Part shown: piece after piece, positions 37,186-47,924 of the stretch
Numbering within the stretch: position 1 is the stretch's first letter
How the letters are laid out: every line of letters starts with the position of its first letter
Assembly: GCA_964019135.1 (NCBI GenBank)
Contig: OZ025258.1
Location: 12,431,771 to 12,495,770, forward strand
Length of the DNA: 64,000 nt
Source: Arenicola marina
Lineage: Eukaryota > Annelida > Polychaeta > Arenicolidae
Direction of reading: 5' to 3'
The notes under the pieces: generated by a model
The model's input: the letters and a program-made list of their open reading frames with translations, nothing else
Database searches by the model: none
Told to the model about the DNA's origin: nothing
Position numbers and translations under genes: made by a program

Positions 37186-37331
37186 GTTGCAACGGTAAGT
37201 TGTAAAGTGAGTGCCTCTTCCGTCGGTTCTGCAAGACTCTTCTGGACACCAAAGATCTGCGCCATCAAGCGTTCTTGTTAAGAATTCGTCCTTCGCGACC
37301 AAGCCTACAATTTTTTTTATATAAGGCCTTA
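37186..37331 (-). pseudogene. Lone copy of the C-terminal coding segment of the 39.7-kb gene
   Basis: The minus strand encodes GLVAKDEFLTRTLDGADLWC followed by PEESCRTDGRGTHFTT. It differs at only a few residues from the end of the large exon at 39712-41319. Homology starts two bases after a good 3' splice signal (AAATTGTAG), at the codon for LVAKDEF. After HFTT the sequence departs and stops within ten codons. Joined to the donor at 39711 this acceptor would be out of the shared frame. It may be a duplicated exon, an alternative last exon, or a fragment of a lost paralogue. Confidence 0.6.
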
Positions 37332-37663
37332 GGTTTGTGTTCTTACACGCAAAATCGACATTCAACAATAGCAAAACAGCTCGATATACAACTTTAATTT
37401 GTACGTTAATTCACTCACCTTTCGCGCCATTCCCTCTCGCAGCGCTCCCAAGCGGTCGATATTCACTCGCCCGGTCTGCCTGCTATAATATCAATAAGTA
37501 AAGGCAATAATAATAACCAAATAAATTATCTCTACGTGGCTTAACAATACTGACGTTTCTTTTCGTTACAATTGCATTACTAATATTCTCAGAGCGAAAC
37601 CGAATTATCTGATTTGATAAGGGCATGGCTTGTCTATCCTAGTCTGATATTTACATAATGGGC

Positions 37664-37748
37664 CGCGAACCTTCGATTTTACGGACGAGTGCTGGTCCGG
37701 CAGAGCTCACCCAACCAAGCCGAACGCGCTTACCACCAGACCATTGGG
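37664..37748 (-). mobile_element. tRNA-like segment (possible SINE head)
   Basis: On the minus strand ATGGTCTGGTGGTAAGCGCG matches an A box. GAAGGTTCGCGGCCC lies about 50 bases downstream and matches a B box. No acceptor stem is evident and no second copy is in the window. Confidence 0.4.
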
Positions 37749-37759
37749 TTCATCCCTTG

Positions 37760-39665
37760 CTTGCCGTGGGGGAATGATGTAACTATAGCGCGATTTATCT
37801 TTTATTCAGTCACGTATTATGACTGTAAAGTGATATATGAGACCTACATGCCTTCATTAGTGTGTTGCATTAATCATATGGTTGATCAAAAGCCCTGCCC
37901 GTCTTATCTTGCGATAAGTTTCTGATACCTAAGTTGCTATAATGTTTTTATGTATGTATGTAAGTTAGGTTTTTTTTTTGTGCATGATGTATTTGTACAT
38001 GTATATATAGAACATGGCCTCATACATGGTATCAGGTTTTACCAGTGCCATACGACACCACATAGGTTCTGGAGGGCTGGGGTTTGTTTACTTGGGGGAG
38101 GGGAGGGGGAGAACAAAGGGAATATAGGGTGGAGTAGCGAGGGAGCGGTTTACGACCCAGAGGGCTGTGACCCGTGCCCCCTGTGCCCCGCAGCCCCACC
38201 CCATGTAGCCGTACCCGCCACATGAACATCTTACATGGACGACCTTTTTTTCCGCTGAATATCTTGCTACTGGTTGCATTGTGGTTGCCGCTCGCTCAAG
38301 TACTATGGGACACCGGCATCTGTATAATGAGTCATTGAAAAGGGAAAACCGCCCTGCTTGGGCGACCAGTGGCCGACAAAAAGAGGAAGTCTGGTGAATG
38401 GGCGAGCATTGTTCAGTTGACAGGTCGGTCTTTTCTTTATTTGTATTTAGTGACAGTTTCTCCGTTAATGGCGTCCACACCCCTATACATGGATTTCAAT
38501 AGATATTTATGCATTTATTATATAAAGCAGAAATTCAATGGGTGTTTCAAAATGATGTGATCCACATGAAGGCCACTTGACTCATATGTCCTGAAGTCCT
38601 TTGATGTAGCAACGAAAGGCCAAATAAAGTTCGGAATATGCAATAGCCTGGGTGATATGAAAGAAGGATGAATGGACATTGACTGTGTGCGGGATGTTGA
38701 CCTCGCGGGGTGGTTTTGAGATGCGGAGGACCGCGCCCATTTGGGACGCCTGGTTGTGTAAAATGATATTGGATTCTATGTCGAATGCCTTTCCCTCCTT
38801 TGCTGGTTTAGATGCCCGACGAAAGATCTCAAGAGCGCTTTACCTACTATGAAAGCGACATCCAACCTGCCGGTGTTGCTCTTGGTCGTTTACAGTTGCA
38901 TTTTTCTTTTGCACTAGCTAATTACAACATGCATCCTCGTTCAAAGCTATGTGAAATCATAACGTACTCATGGTATGCCGACACTTTCAGACCGACCAAC
39001 AGTTGGAAAGTACGCGACATTGCATAAGTTACTGTGACAAATTCTGACATTGACTTCTTATTTACTGATCACATCGCCAAAAAAATAAAGAGCATGTCTG
39101 CTGGCTCGTTTTGGTTGGAATGTGATGTTGAATGTATCAACATTTAACATTGTGGCTTTTGAGATTTCAAAGTATTCAACGACATGTTTTCAAATAAGCA
39201 AAACTCAAGACGGTTAAACATTCTGATTTCTTTACCCGGAGTGCTTTGTGATATGCTTATGAGAATAATACAATAATATTTATAGGTCTGCGGGCTATTT
39301 TTTTTTTTTTGCAATGTGAGCTTGAACCGTCCCAACCGAACCCCTGGTGGAAAATCAGCAGTGTCATACACGGAATTAAAAATTAAAAAAAAAATGGCCT
39401 AGGGTCCTGATTTGTAAAACTTAATAGCATTTACTGTTGATTGCATTGCATTGTTGTTATCGAGATATCGCGAAGAAAGCATGTCCGCTTTTCAGAGAAA
39501 CAGGCCCATAAACATACTCGCTAGGCGGCGCCACGGTGATCCCGCGTGCCGGCTATGGCAAAAATATGGCAGTGAGGGCTGGGGGTGGGGGAGGGGGGGG
39601 GGTGGTGCTAGCTGATTCCATAAGCTCCCTTAATTGAGAACTGGTGTACTACTCCACAACCAACT
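37760..39665. other. No gene seen
   Basis: Presumed 3' flank, or 3' intron, of the minus-strand gene. It contains a poly-G run at 39588-39602. Short frames have no recognisable domain, and I could not identify a following coding exon. Confidence 0.35.
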
Positions 39666-39711
39666 TGCTCTAAACATAGTGCCATAGTGGCCTACGGTAC
39701 CTATTACTTAC

Positions 39712-41319
39712 CGTTGTAGAGTGACTGTCTCTTCCGTCGGTTCTGCAAGACTCTTCTGGACACCAAAGTCCTGCGCCATCAAGCGTTCTTGTTAAAAACT
39801 CGTCCTTCGCGACCAAGAAGTAACCGAACTCTCGTTCTAATCTCTCAAAGCCACGTTGAATCTCATCCTCGATTTTCGTATCTGGAGACAGGATATCGAA
39901 CGGGATGCCCAAGTCCCATATTTGTTCCCCACATGGCAATGTTGGAGGAGAGTTCCATAGATGTTCGCTAGATGGCGGTGGCGGCAGCGGGGGAGGAGAT
40001 TCCCATATTTGTTCACTAAATGGCGGTACCGGAGGAGGAGAGTTCCATAGATGTTCGCTAGGTGGCGGTGGCGGCAGCGGGGGAGGAGAGTCCCATATTT
40101 GTTTGCTAGGTGGCGGTGGTGTTACCAGCACAGGGTTCCATATTTGCTCACTAGGTGGCGGTGGCGGTGGCGGTAGCGGCGGAGATGGGTCCCATATATG
40201 CTCACTAGGCGGCGGTGGCGGTAACGGAAGGAGAGTGTCCCACTCCGGGATTAGGTCATAGTTGACGTCATCGTCTATGAGTTCGGGATTCCAAAACCTG
40301 TCCACGTCATAAAGTACGTCACTGAAGAGCTCCTCGTTTGTAAAATTGATCTCACTGACGTGGCCTATCGTTTCGAATCGCGCGTGTATTTCTCTATTGC
40401 TTATGGTGTCTAGGATAGCACCGTTGACGTCATCATGGTGGTAGGGATCCCCGTCATCAAATTTCGCGACATCGGTGCTGTTGAACAAACCATTTGGCGC
40501 TCTTGGACTGTGTTCATTCCTGTCCCTCGAAAGGTTTTGCTCAACGCCACTGGCACTACCATCATGGCCGACAACAATATTTCGCTGAGGATCTCTGTCG
40601 TTGACACCGTCTTCACTACCCCCGTCACGACTGGTATTCCCTTCTCTGACGTCATAAACCTCATGACCATAGGGCTCTCCTATGACGTCATCATACTCGT
40701 CAGATTCCGAGTTTCGGTTTTTATCTCCATTTTGAAGGTTCGACACCGATATCTCAAAATGGTGGATATCATTGAGGCCGTTCTTAACGGGGTCACGTGC
40801 GTCGAGAGAGCTGCAATAATTTGCAACCCTGACTTCATTGGCGTCTGGATTGGCCGTTTCCCCTTCCGTGACGTCACATTCACCGGTAGTGGCGCTGGGC
40901 AAGCTGCTCTGTCCGTTTACTCTCGTCTGGCTTCCACCATGCAGAAACCGTTGATCGCCGTTTTCCAAAATCATTTCGCTAGCACTTGGGTGTCTAACGG
41001 GCGAATTAATTGCCGCCATGCCCCCCTCCCCATCTTCGATTTTCGCCTTCGCCTTTGAGCAATACTGGATTTCGTCATCACGGGGTAACTCGTCTTGAGC
41101 CACCTTACCATTGATGCCATAGTACTCACTGCTCTCAGCGTTATTTGAGGCGTTTTGATGCGGACATCCAGCGTACAAGTTCGCTGCATCTCGCGAGGAG
41201 CCCTGTGTTTCACAGACTGGTGTATTATCGCCCATAGCATCGTGCAGTCGCATGTTATCTTCCTGATGGGGCCGAAATTCAATTTTGACTTTTCGCTTCC
41301 CGTCCAGTTCATTCTCCAG
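39712..41319 (-). CDS. Large coding exon of an acidic, polyproline-repeat protein
   Basis: This is the best protein-coding region in the window. The exon opens after a textbook acceptor (CATCCTTTTGTAG, ending at 41320). It runs 536 codons without a stop and closes at ACG|GTAAGT (donor at 39711), phase 0 at both ends. Reading through the donor would stop at 39670. Together with the 25-codon exon at 42169-42243 the product is about 561 residues. The first two-thirds is rich in Asp, Glu, Asn and Ser and probably disordered. At about residues 375-495 there are some seven imperfect modules of the type SEHIWDPSPPLPPPPP, pairing a Trp with a polyproline run; proline runs of this kind typically bind profilin, EVH1, SH3 or WW domains. 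A short helical-looking stretch follows (IEDEIQRGFERLEREF), then a Cys-containing segment (LWCPEESCRTDGR) that is duplicated at 37.2 kb. I recognise no named family. Gly-rich frames on the opposite strand are shadows of the proline codons. Confidence 0.8.
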
Positions 41320-42168
41320 CTACAAAAGGATGTAGAGATAACACGTAAAATAACATTGAATTTCATTATTTGGAATAAAGGCTTCAACGCTCTTGGGCTG
41401 TGAGACTCGATTTTACTTAAACTTGCCTCGAATTGTAGCCAAGAACCCTAGGCTATGCTGTTTTTGGGCTGAGACACAGCCTAATCGCACTCCATGGTAA
41501 CATTTAGGTCCGGAAATGGGTTGTTTTTACTTTGACCTGTTTGTAACTTTCATGGCTCCTATTTATATAGGAAAAACTTTACAAAAGAAAGATCCTTTAA
41601 TCCTTCTTCAATTTTTTCCTGACAAGTAATGTCTAATTACTTTCTTGAAAGGGCAAAATACTACACAGAATAAGTCTTTCACCAGGAATTCATATGAAAA
41701 ACATGAGTCACTGAACAGGAAGTCATCAGTGCACCAATTAGACACCCCCGTGGGAAATACAGACTGGAGCCATGATCCAACGGAGCAAGTTTCCCGAGGC
41801 TAGGTGGAACCCAAATTAATATCATATTCCTGTCCTACTTGCTTATAGATGATGCGCATTGCTATGAAACAGTTATATACGTGTCTGTGCCGCTTTTTAT
41901 GTACCGTTTCCTTTGTTGACTCTTAGTATAATGTTATTCAATTTCCATCGAACTATTTGGCCTATGCAAAGCCAAAGCACGCCGGTCATATATTTAGATA
42001 ATTTATTTCTGGTCGTAACAAAGGAAATTATCTTATAAGTCGTTAGTTGTATAATATATGATAAAGTCTGTTAATTTTCCTTCTCTCCTTCCACTCTGGA
42101 ATTTTCAGTCCCTTTTGTTTCTCTTTGTCTCTCACACATATTATAAAGTCTCAAACCACCGTACATAC

Positions 42169-42243
42169 CAGCTGCCAGGTGTGGTCCATCCACTGGAGCT
42201 CGGTAAGCCGCCTCACGACGGGAACGTGGATGATCAGCTCCAT
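42169..42243 (-). CDS. Predicted first coding exon of the polyproline-repeat gene
   Basis: An ATG in strong context (GGGAAGATGG: A at -3, G at +4) begins 25 codons (MELIIHVPVVRRLTELQWMD, then HTWQL). They end at CTG|GTATGT. Splicing to 41319 removes an 849-base intron. Phase is preserved, giving TWQLLENELDGKRKVKIEF, which reads as natural amphipathic protein across the junction. The same frame stays open for some 37 codons upstream of the ATG, so a further upstream exon is possible. The opposite-strand frame here is a shadow. Confidence 0.6.
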
Positions 42244-42449
42244 CTTCCCCAGGGAAGCGACCCGATGAAAGCAAAAACCTTGAAACCACACGTCGCTATA
42301 GCCTGCCCAGTGTTGACGCTGCTTCTGCGGGAAGTAGCGTCTTACAGGACTGGTATTATGGCGTCAGCCGCTACCATGGGCGACCTGATGTTATCGCTGT
42401 TGCGATTTGATGTCGTAATTATCCCTGCATCATGACGCTTGGCCTTCCG

Positions 42450-43970
42450 CGGCTGATGGTGTTTAAATGTCTTATGTCACCTTTCCTGGGTGACCATCGA
42501 AGGTTTCAGTCTCAGTGAATGGCTTATGACACAGCGGTGGATATATCAGCAATTAACATTACACGGATACAGATGCAACATCTCAGCAAATATCCACGGA
42601 TACACCACAGGCGTTCTAGTATAGTCTATAAACCCTGATGCACATATCCAGTATAGAGTGACGTTTGCATGTGAATATGACGTAATATTCGTGATGAGGT
42701 AAGTGATATTCCTCAATACACTGTAACCGGGATGACGTAATATCCGTAGTAAAGCTATATGCGGAGAGGCCTGATTCCCTTGTTAGTGAAGCAATGTTCT
42801 GGACACTCGCCAAAGCTTTAACAACACAAACAACTAACTTCACAGAATGGAGTCTTACTTCGCTTGGTGGATGACCGAACCTACAAAATGCTCACACCTC
42901 CTGCGCACAACTGACTGGCTACATATCACATCCCATCGTATGTATACCAAACACAAAATATGCGTATAGATACACATATTTTGATCTACATGGGGAATAA
43001 AAATCCAACTGATGGCTATCTATTTCAATATGTCGCGACATCATTCCGATGTCTGACCGACAACTGATGATACCAGGTGTTGCCATGACAACATGCGGCC
43101 GTCTCTGTAACAGCTGTCGCGTACAGCCGACAGTTACTGACGCTTCATCATATAGCGTTCATACATAGTTAGGCCATGGCTTGATGGGTCCATAGAGGCA
43201 CTTCGCACTGGGACCGTGATAGAGTAGTAATGTGTGTGCGCTGATCATATATGTCACCATGCGTGGTTCAGTCGCATAGTTTCTCATGGACAACTGTACA
43301 GGAAGCGCATTTTCATAATTCGCCTTGAACTGTTTGTTTCTGTGTCGAACGCTTCGATTAGTCACCGTGCCAATACTTGCTGTGGTCAGGCAAATGTTGC
43401 ATCAGGTGGAGGATTTTTCAAATAAAAGGATGATTTGTGCATAAGCAAGAACCCCCCCCCCTCCCATGCCACTGTACGAGAACTACATTGTCGTAGGAGT
43501 ATAGTGGGTTGGTCCTTAACCTCTATTTCCCTTAGCCACTTCTCTTTACCTCACAGGCCTCTCTCCCCAGGCTTTGCCTCTAGCTCACTTATTACGTAGC
43601 CTTTTCTTTCTGTGGTTCCTCACACCATATCTCTACCCACGTCCGATGTTTGCCCTCCTAGAGTCATAAAACCAGTATAGGACCAAGTGTTATATCTCGT
43701 CATCGGGATCTCAATATTGCCTCAGCCCCCTCTCTTGAGCTCCCCTGGCTTTTACCTCAAGGATTCTCTTTTTCGTGGTATATATCTCTCTATCTATAAT
43801 CTCCAAATATATTACGATAATCCATTAAACCAGGCAGCGATACGTTTGCCATTGCAGTTGATCATTGAATGATCCATCATTTAATAGCATTTGAATGTGG
43901 TTAATTAGTGGTTACCTACATTCGTGGTTACTAACACATTTTAGGTTTAATCAAATCATGTAACAATGTT
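42450..43970. other. No gene seen
   Basis: Likely 5' flank of the minus-strand gene. I see no clear TATA box or other promoter element for it. A C run lies at about 43452. Confidence 0.35.
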
Positions 43971-43978
43971 TTCATTAA

Positions 43979-44348
43979 AGCAATATGCTTACATGCGCCA
44001 TCTTAGATTTTTTACATTTTAGAATCAAAACTAAAAGTATCTCAAAATTCATGATGCATATGTTTTAGATCTCTTTGAGCCTGTAAAACAAACATTTCAA
44101 CATAAAACTGCGCGGTTTATTTATATCACGCGTGGGCGTGATATCGAGCCGCGGGCGACCTCACACACAAAATGGCGAACTGCGAACAGGCGCAGGGATA
44201 TAAAGCCGGCCACCCACTTCTACTCCGTTGACCAAAACGCTCTTCTCCGGATAGCCCGCAGGCTTTCAGGATTTAAATCCAAGACAGAATGTACTTATTA
44301 GACATGGAGAAGAGGTTAGTAATACAAAAAATTACGGAATATATTGCT
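43979..44348 (+). mobile_element. TTAA-type element 2 (370 bp), complete
   Basis: TTAA at 43975-43978 and 44349-44352 bounds an element whose ends AGCAATAT and ATATTGCT are inverted copies. The right 230 bp is homologous to the truncated copy at 26430-26665. It has a TATAAAGCCGGCC block but no transposase. It is non-autonomous and of piggyBac or Kolobok type by its TTAA site. The inverted ends are short, about 8 bp, so the call leans on the second copy sharing the same terminus. Confidence 0.75.
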
Positions 44349-44585
44349 TTAATCGTTAAAATTAGTTTGAGTAGCTGACATGACACATCTATCGCATATT
44401 TTGTTGAGCAAACAACATTTTGTTCAATATTTTAAGTTTGCGTATTTGTAGATAAAATAAGCTGAACTTAGTGACAATTTTCTGCAAACAGCTTATGTTC
44501 ACATTACAAAAAGCAAGTCGATCGTTGGGAAGCCTGTAGATAGTTTGGTGGATCTTGTTCTGGGCCATTTTTTTGTCATGCTGTC

Positions 44586-44882
44586 AAATCTGGACCTCCA
44601 CCTATATTAGACGAGCTTCGAGAGGCCAGATCGGGCAAGCATGTCACGACGACGACAGACGGTGGGTGCGAATACACTGGATTTGATGTCACAGAGTTGT
44701 TTTATAGTTTTCTGAACCGGTGGCCTGACCTGGTGTGGCGACCGAAATTACTATCAGAGCTTCGAGTTATAACATTGTCACGCGAACCTGTGGAAGGATA
44801 CTTCATGGAGTTGAGCCAGATACTGGAACAGTATGCAGCCCGACAAATTGGTCAGCTTTGTAAAATGCTACACCAAGATTAA
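44586..44882 (+). pseudogene. pogo-like transposase DNA-binding fragment (copy A)
   Basis: An open frame without a start codon of its own at the left ends at a TAA at 44880-44882. The translation contains LFYSFLNRWPDLVWRP, KLLSELRVITLSREPVEGYF and MELSQILEQY. The pattern FLxRWPDLxxxxP...LxxxR...VxxYFxELxxILxxY matches the second helix-turn-helix of pogo/CENP-B-type transposases just before the DDE domain, as I know that family. No catalytic domain follows, so it is a fragment. A protein-profile search against HTH_Tnp_Tc5 would settle it. Confidence 0.5.
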
Positions 44883-45296
44883 TGACAATATGATAATTTG
44901 ATAATAAGTTTATGCCTAATGTCTTTGGATTTATGTTTTTTTTTATGTTTATGCGCTTTTGCAAATGGTGAAGATCGTGAAATAAGTGGCCCTTACCTCT
45001 GTACGCCACTGCGCATGCCTAATGACGTAAGGCCACCTAAAAAGCGTAACCGACATGTTTCGTGAATTCAATAACTATAACAAACGAGTTGAATGCAGTT
45101 TTATAAATATATTTTAATAAAAGGACATCACAAAAGAACATAAATTACTGTGGTTTGTTGATTACAAACGTTACAACGGCATTTAGCTTTTTAACAAACT
45201 GATCCGAAAATATTCTATTCCAGACGGCCACTTTCGATTTCAAATCACGTGCCTGGAACATATAAGGTTGCATAGCTCCCAGCACATGTTAGTCAT

Positions 45297-45830
45297 TTGA
45301 TTTGCCGATTGGCAAATACGGTGACAAATTCCTTAAAGCAGAACGTTTTGGCGCAGGTAGTTGGTGAAATCAATGCTCTGGGTTCACCATCAGGTCCAGA
45401 TGCTCGAACTGTTAAGGACGTCCGAAAAAAAGTGAGAGGATTTAAAATCTACAATAAAAAAGAAGGATGCGCAAGATAAACGGGAGGCCCAAAAAACTGG
45501 CGGCGGGCCGTCAGTTGACAAGGGCCTATTTAAAAATCGTTGGCACGGCGTCTGTTGGGGGCATTCCTGGCGGTTGGAGTCAGCCGTCGGACGCGTCTGC
45601 GTGGCGGAGGGCCCACTCGGCACTCCGCACAGACGGGCTATATCGTCACGCCCGACGGGGAGATCTCTGCCACAGTTGTAATCCCGGGATCCACTGCAGC
45701 GGCACTGCCCGAACCTGATGCATCGGCGCCTGACGCATTAGAAATGTCGCCAGTTTCTGCGCCAGCACCCACCAAGAGATCCACATTCCGTGTTGCTTCT
45801 CCACCAGATAGATGCATGTGATTACGCCGA
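45297..45830 (+). pseudogene. Myb/SANT-like DNA-binding gene, broken (copy A)
   Basis: Three frames together spell the layout of NAIF1/MSANTD-type Myb/SANT-like proteins. First comes IGKYGDKFLKAERFGAGSW at 45299. Then, in another frame, GEINALGSPSGPDARTVKDV, where RTVKDVRKK is the usual helix-3 region. Later come KIVGTASVGGIPGG and, in a third frame, GYIVTPDGEISATVVIPGS. Relative to copy B the conserved KKWEDLK tryptophan codon TGG is TGA here. Frameshifts and this stop make it a pseudogene. SANT-like genes of this kind often accompany DDE transposons. Confidence 0.6.
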
Positions 45831-45868
45831 GGCGCTGCTTGTAATTGAAAAGCAGAGGTGGCCGTGGA

Positions 45869-46281
45869 TGGTTGTATATTCAGGACGATTGTGGTTACAC
45901 TTTTGGTCATATCGCGTCAATGGGAGAAGGAAGGAGCCATGTCCCCGGGGAATGGAATGTTGGTGTTTTAGGCCACTTTTGTGCACATACAGGCTAAATT
46001 GGGCCAAGGAACCTCCCGAGACGATGAAGGATGAAGGAATGAAACATGCCCCAGATTAGGTGCCCGAGCCCGGATTCGAACCCAGGACCTATTGATCTGC
46101 ATGTCCCCGGGGATAACCCCCTACTCTTTGCGAAGAAGGACATGGGATTTTTATACTGTGACTACACCGACATGGCCACCGCGGGGCTCGAACCACCGAT
46201 CCACGTGCCGTTAGGCTCTCAGGTGTCCAGAGCACCCAAGGCGAGCGCTCTAGCCCACTGAGCTATCGGGCCGGCCCCCGC
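45869..46281 (-). mobile_element. SINE-A split by a nested SINE-B
   Basis: The outer SINE-A has target duplications TGGCCGTGGA at 45859-45868 and 46282-46291. The A box GATAGCTCAGTGGGCTAGAG is intact. It is interrupted at 45952-46100 by a SINE-B. The copy-B SINE-A at 48486-48741 carries the same outer duplication and no insert. Confidence 0.9.
45952..46100 (-). mobile_element. SINE-B, 5'-truncated, nested in SINE-A
   Basis: The body and B box (GGGTTCGAATCC on the minus strand) match 23832-24019. The element stops at GATCTGC, before the A box. An exact duplication of the host SINE, ATGTCCCCGGGGA, flanks it at 45939-45951 and 46101-46113. Loss of the 5' head with an intact target duplication is typical of incomplete reverse transcription. 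Confidence 0.9.
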
Positions 46282-46299
46282 TGGCCGTGGAACAATAGA

Positions 46300-46430
46300 G
46301 GAACGCCAGCGGATCCTGCGCACGTGTCACGTGTGGCTGGAAGGCCGTGGGCGCCCGGGAGGCGTTGCCCTGTCTCTGATCGACTAGCTTGCATATATTC
46401 TCCCACAATCGGTTATTCATCTGTTCACGA
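46300..46430 (-). pseudogene. Coding-like fragment GNREQMNNRLWENICKLV (copy A)
   Basis: The minus strand reads GNREQMNNRLWENICKLVDQ and then ASRAPTAFQPHV, conserved with copy B at 48775-48900. The pattern W..IC.LV could be the start of another SANT-like helix. I do not recognise the family. The upstream sequences differ between copies, so the duplication boundary lies just above GNREQ. Confidence 0.3.
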
Positions 46431-46504
46431 TTACCTATCCTGGCCAGGATAATCATGACGTGTTGGTCGTAGCCAGGGCCCATCTGTTCACCAATATACA
46501 TTAT

Positions 46505-47040
46505 TTTATTGCATTTGTTGCTGTCTGATTATAATTCCATCCATGTTAAGTTTTCTTTATAGTTATCTTTATGTATGTATTTTCAGTATACATTGTATTA
46601 TGTCATACTTTTTGGTATGCTATACCCTTAGTTTTTAACATTATACAACCCTGAAATATAGATTCTGCCACGCATTGAATGCCAAGAGAGATGACGGAAA
46701 GAGAATTGAGCTGTTTCTCGAAGAAGGGTTTTGGATGCAAAGTCAGCGTGTGGACTGTTGGCGGAGACGCTTGACCTCGTGGAAGTAGAACGGAACAGAG
46801 CCGCTGATAAGGAGACAGTGCTGGCGATGAAGATTCAGAGTAGTGAGAGAAGGGTAAGATTAGCTGAATGTCACGGCGATGAGGTGTGCCAACTTGAGAA
46901 AGATGGATATGAAGAATGTAAACAGAAGGGTTAAGCGCCTGAAGGAGAAAATAACTCTGGTGAAACATAAACTGGAACATGAATAAGATATTGTACTTTT
47001 GGACGCGTATGTGACAGTGCAGGCCCAGGATAAGAGAATA
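46505..47040 (+). pseudogene. Partial copy of the coiled-coil gene family
   Basis: The segment matches the 5' part of the tandem-array units, for example 54560-55200. It includes the TATGTATGTATTTTCAGTAT block and codons for KSACGLLAETLDLVEVERNR, then AADKETVLAMKIQSSERRVR. A stretch of about 100 bp, present in the array copies (TAGCATATCGGGCAC...), is deleted here. It lacks the 4-bp insertion seen in array copies, so DGYEECKQK reads straight through, but a stop follows soon after. Confidence 0.75.
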
Positions 47041-47210
47041 CACGTGGCGAGCGCCTTGGTGCCGGGGGTGGTGCCTGGCGCGGTGCCAGGAGACTGGATC
47101 GCCCGACCCCAGGCGCCCCGCCGGCCCCCCCACAGCTAGGCTCCGGACCCGTCCAGGCTCCCCGCGGCGACAACATCCCGGGTCCTATAAAATACGGCGC
47201 CGACATTTAT
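47040..47210 (+). promoter_or_regulatory. GC-rich TATA-containing segment (promoter-like)
   Basis: About 150 bp of unusually GC-rich DNA ends GGGTCCTATAAAATACGG just before copy B of the duplicated segment. The TATAAAA at about 47187 in a GC-rich setting looks like a Pol II core promoter. It is absent upstream of copy A. Activity is inference. Confidence 0.35.
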
Positions 47211-47213
47211 ATT

Positions 47214-47504
47214 AGACCTCCACCTATATTAGACGAGCTTCGAGAGGCCAGATTGGGCAAGCATGTCACCACGACGACAGACGCTGGGTGCGAATACACT
47301 GGAGTTGATGTCACAGAGTTATTTTATAGTTTTCTGAACTGGTGGCCTGACCTGGTGTGGCGACCGAAATTACTATCAGCGCTTCGAGTTATAGCATTAT
47401 CACGCGAAACTGTGGAAGGGGACTTCATGGAGTTGAGCCAAATACTGGAACAGTATGCAGCCCGACAAATAGGTCAGCTTTGTAAAATGTTACACCATGA
47501 TTAA
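47214..47504 (+). pseudogene. pogo-like transposase DNA-binding fragment (copy B)
   Basis: Translation LFYSFLNWWPDLVWRP, then KLLSALRVIALSRETVEGDF and MELSQILEQY, about 90% like copy A. It ends at the same relative stop codon, and no DDE domain follows. Confidence 0.5.
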
Positions 47505-47924
47505 TGATAATTTGATAATAAGTTAATGCCTAATGCTTTTGGATTTATGTTTTTGTTTCTTTAATGTTTATGCGCTTTTGCAAATGGTGAAAATCGTGAA
47601 ATAAGTGGCCACTACTTCTGTACGCCACTGCGCATGCCTAATGACGTAAGGCCACACAAAAAGCGTAACCGACATGTTTCGTGAATTCAATAACTATAAC
47701 AAACGAGTTGAATGCATTTTTATAAATATATTTTAATAAAAGGACATCATCAAAGAACATAAATTACTGTGGTGTGTTGATTACAAAGGTTACAACGGCA
47801 TTTAGCATTTTGACAAACTGATCCGAAAGTTCTATTCAAGATGGCCACTTTCGATTTCAAATCGCGTGCCTGGAACATATAAGGTTGCATAGCTCCCAGC
47901 ACATGTTAGTCATTTGATTTGCCG

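Larger units (their letters stand above)
44583..46440 (+). repeat. Segmental duplication, copy A
   Basis: From ACCTCCACCTATATTAGACG to ATCTGTTCACGATTACCT this segment is collinear with 47213-48890. It holds a pogo-like fragment, a Myb/SANT-like pseudogene, a SINE-A and a minus-strand coding-like fragment. Differences are scattered substitutions, small indels and one extra SINE-B inside the SINE-A. Confidence 0.9.

Noticed and set aside
39905..40261. Gly-rich plus-strand frame (GGGGSGGG)
   Set aside because: It is the complement of the polyproline codons of the real exon.
40435..41058. 207-codon plus-strand frame
   Set aside because: It is antisense to the supported large exon, whose splice signals and phase favour the minus strand.
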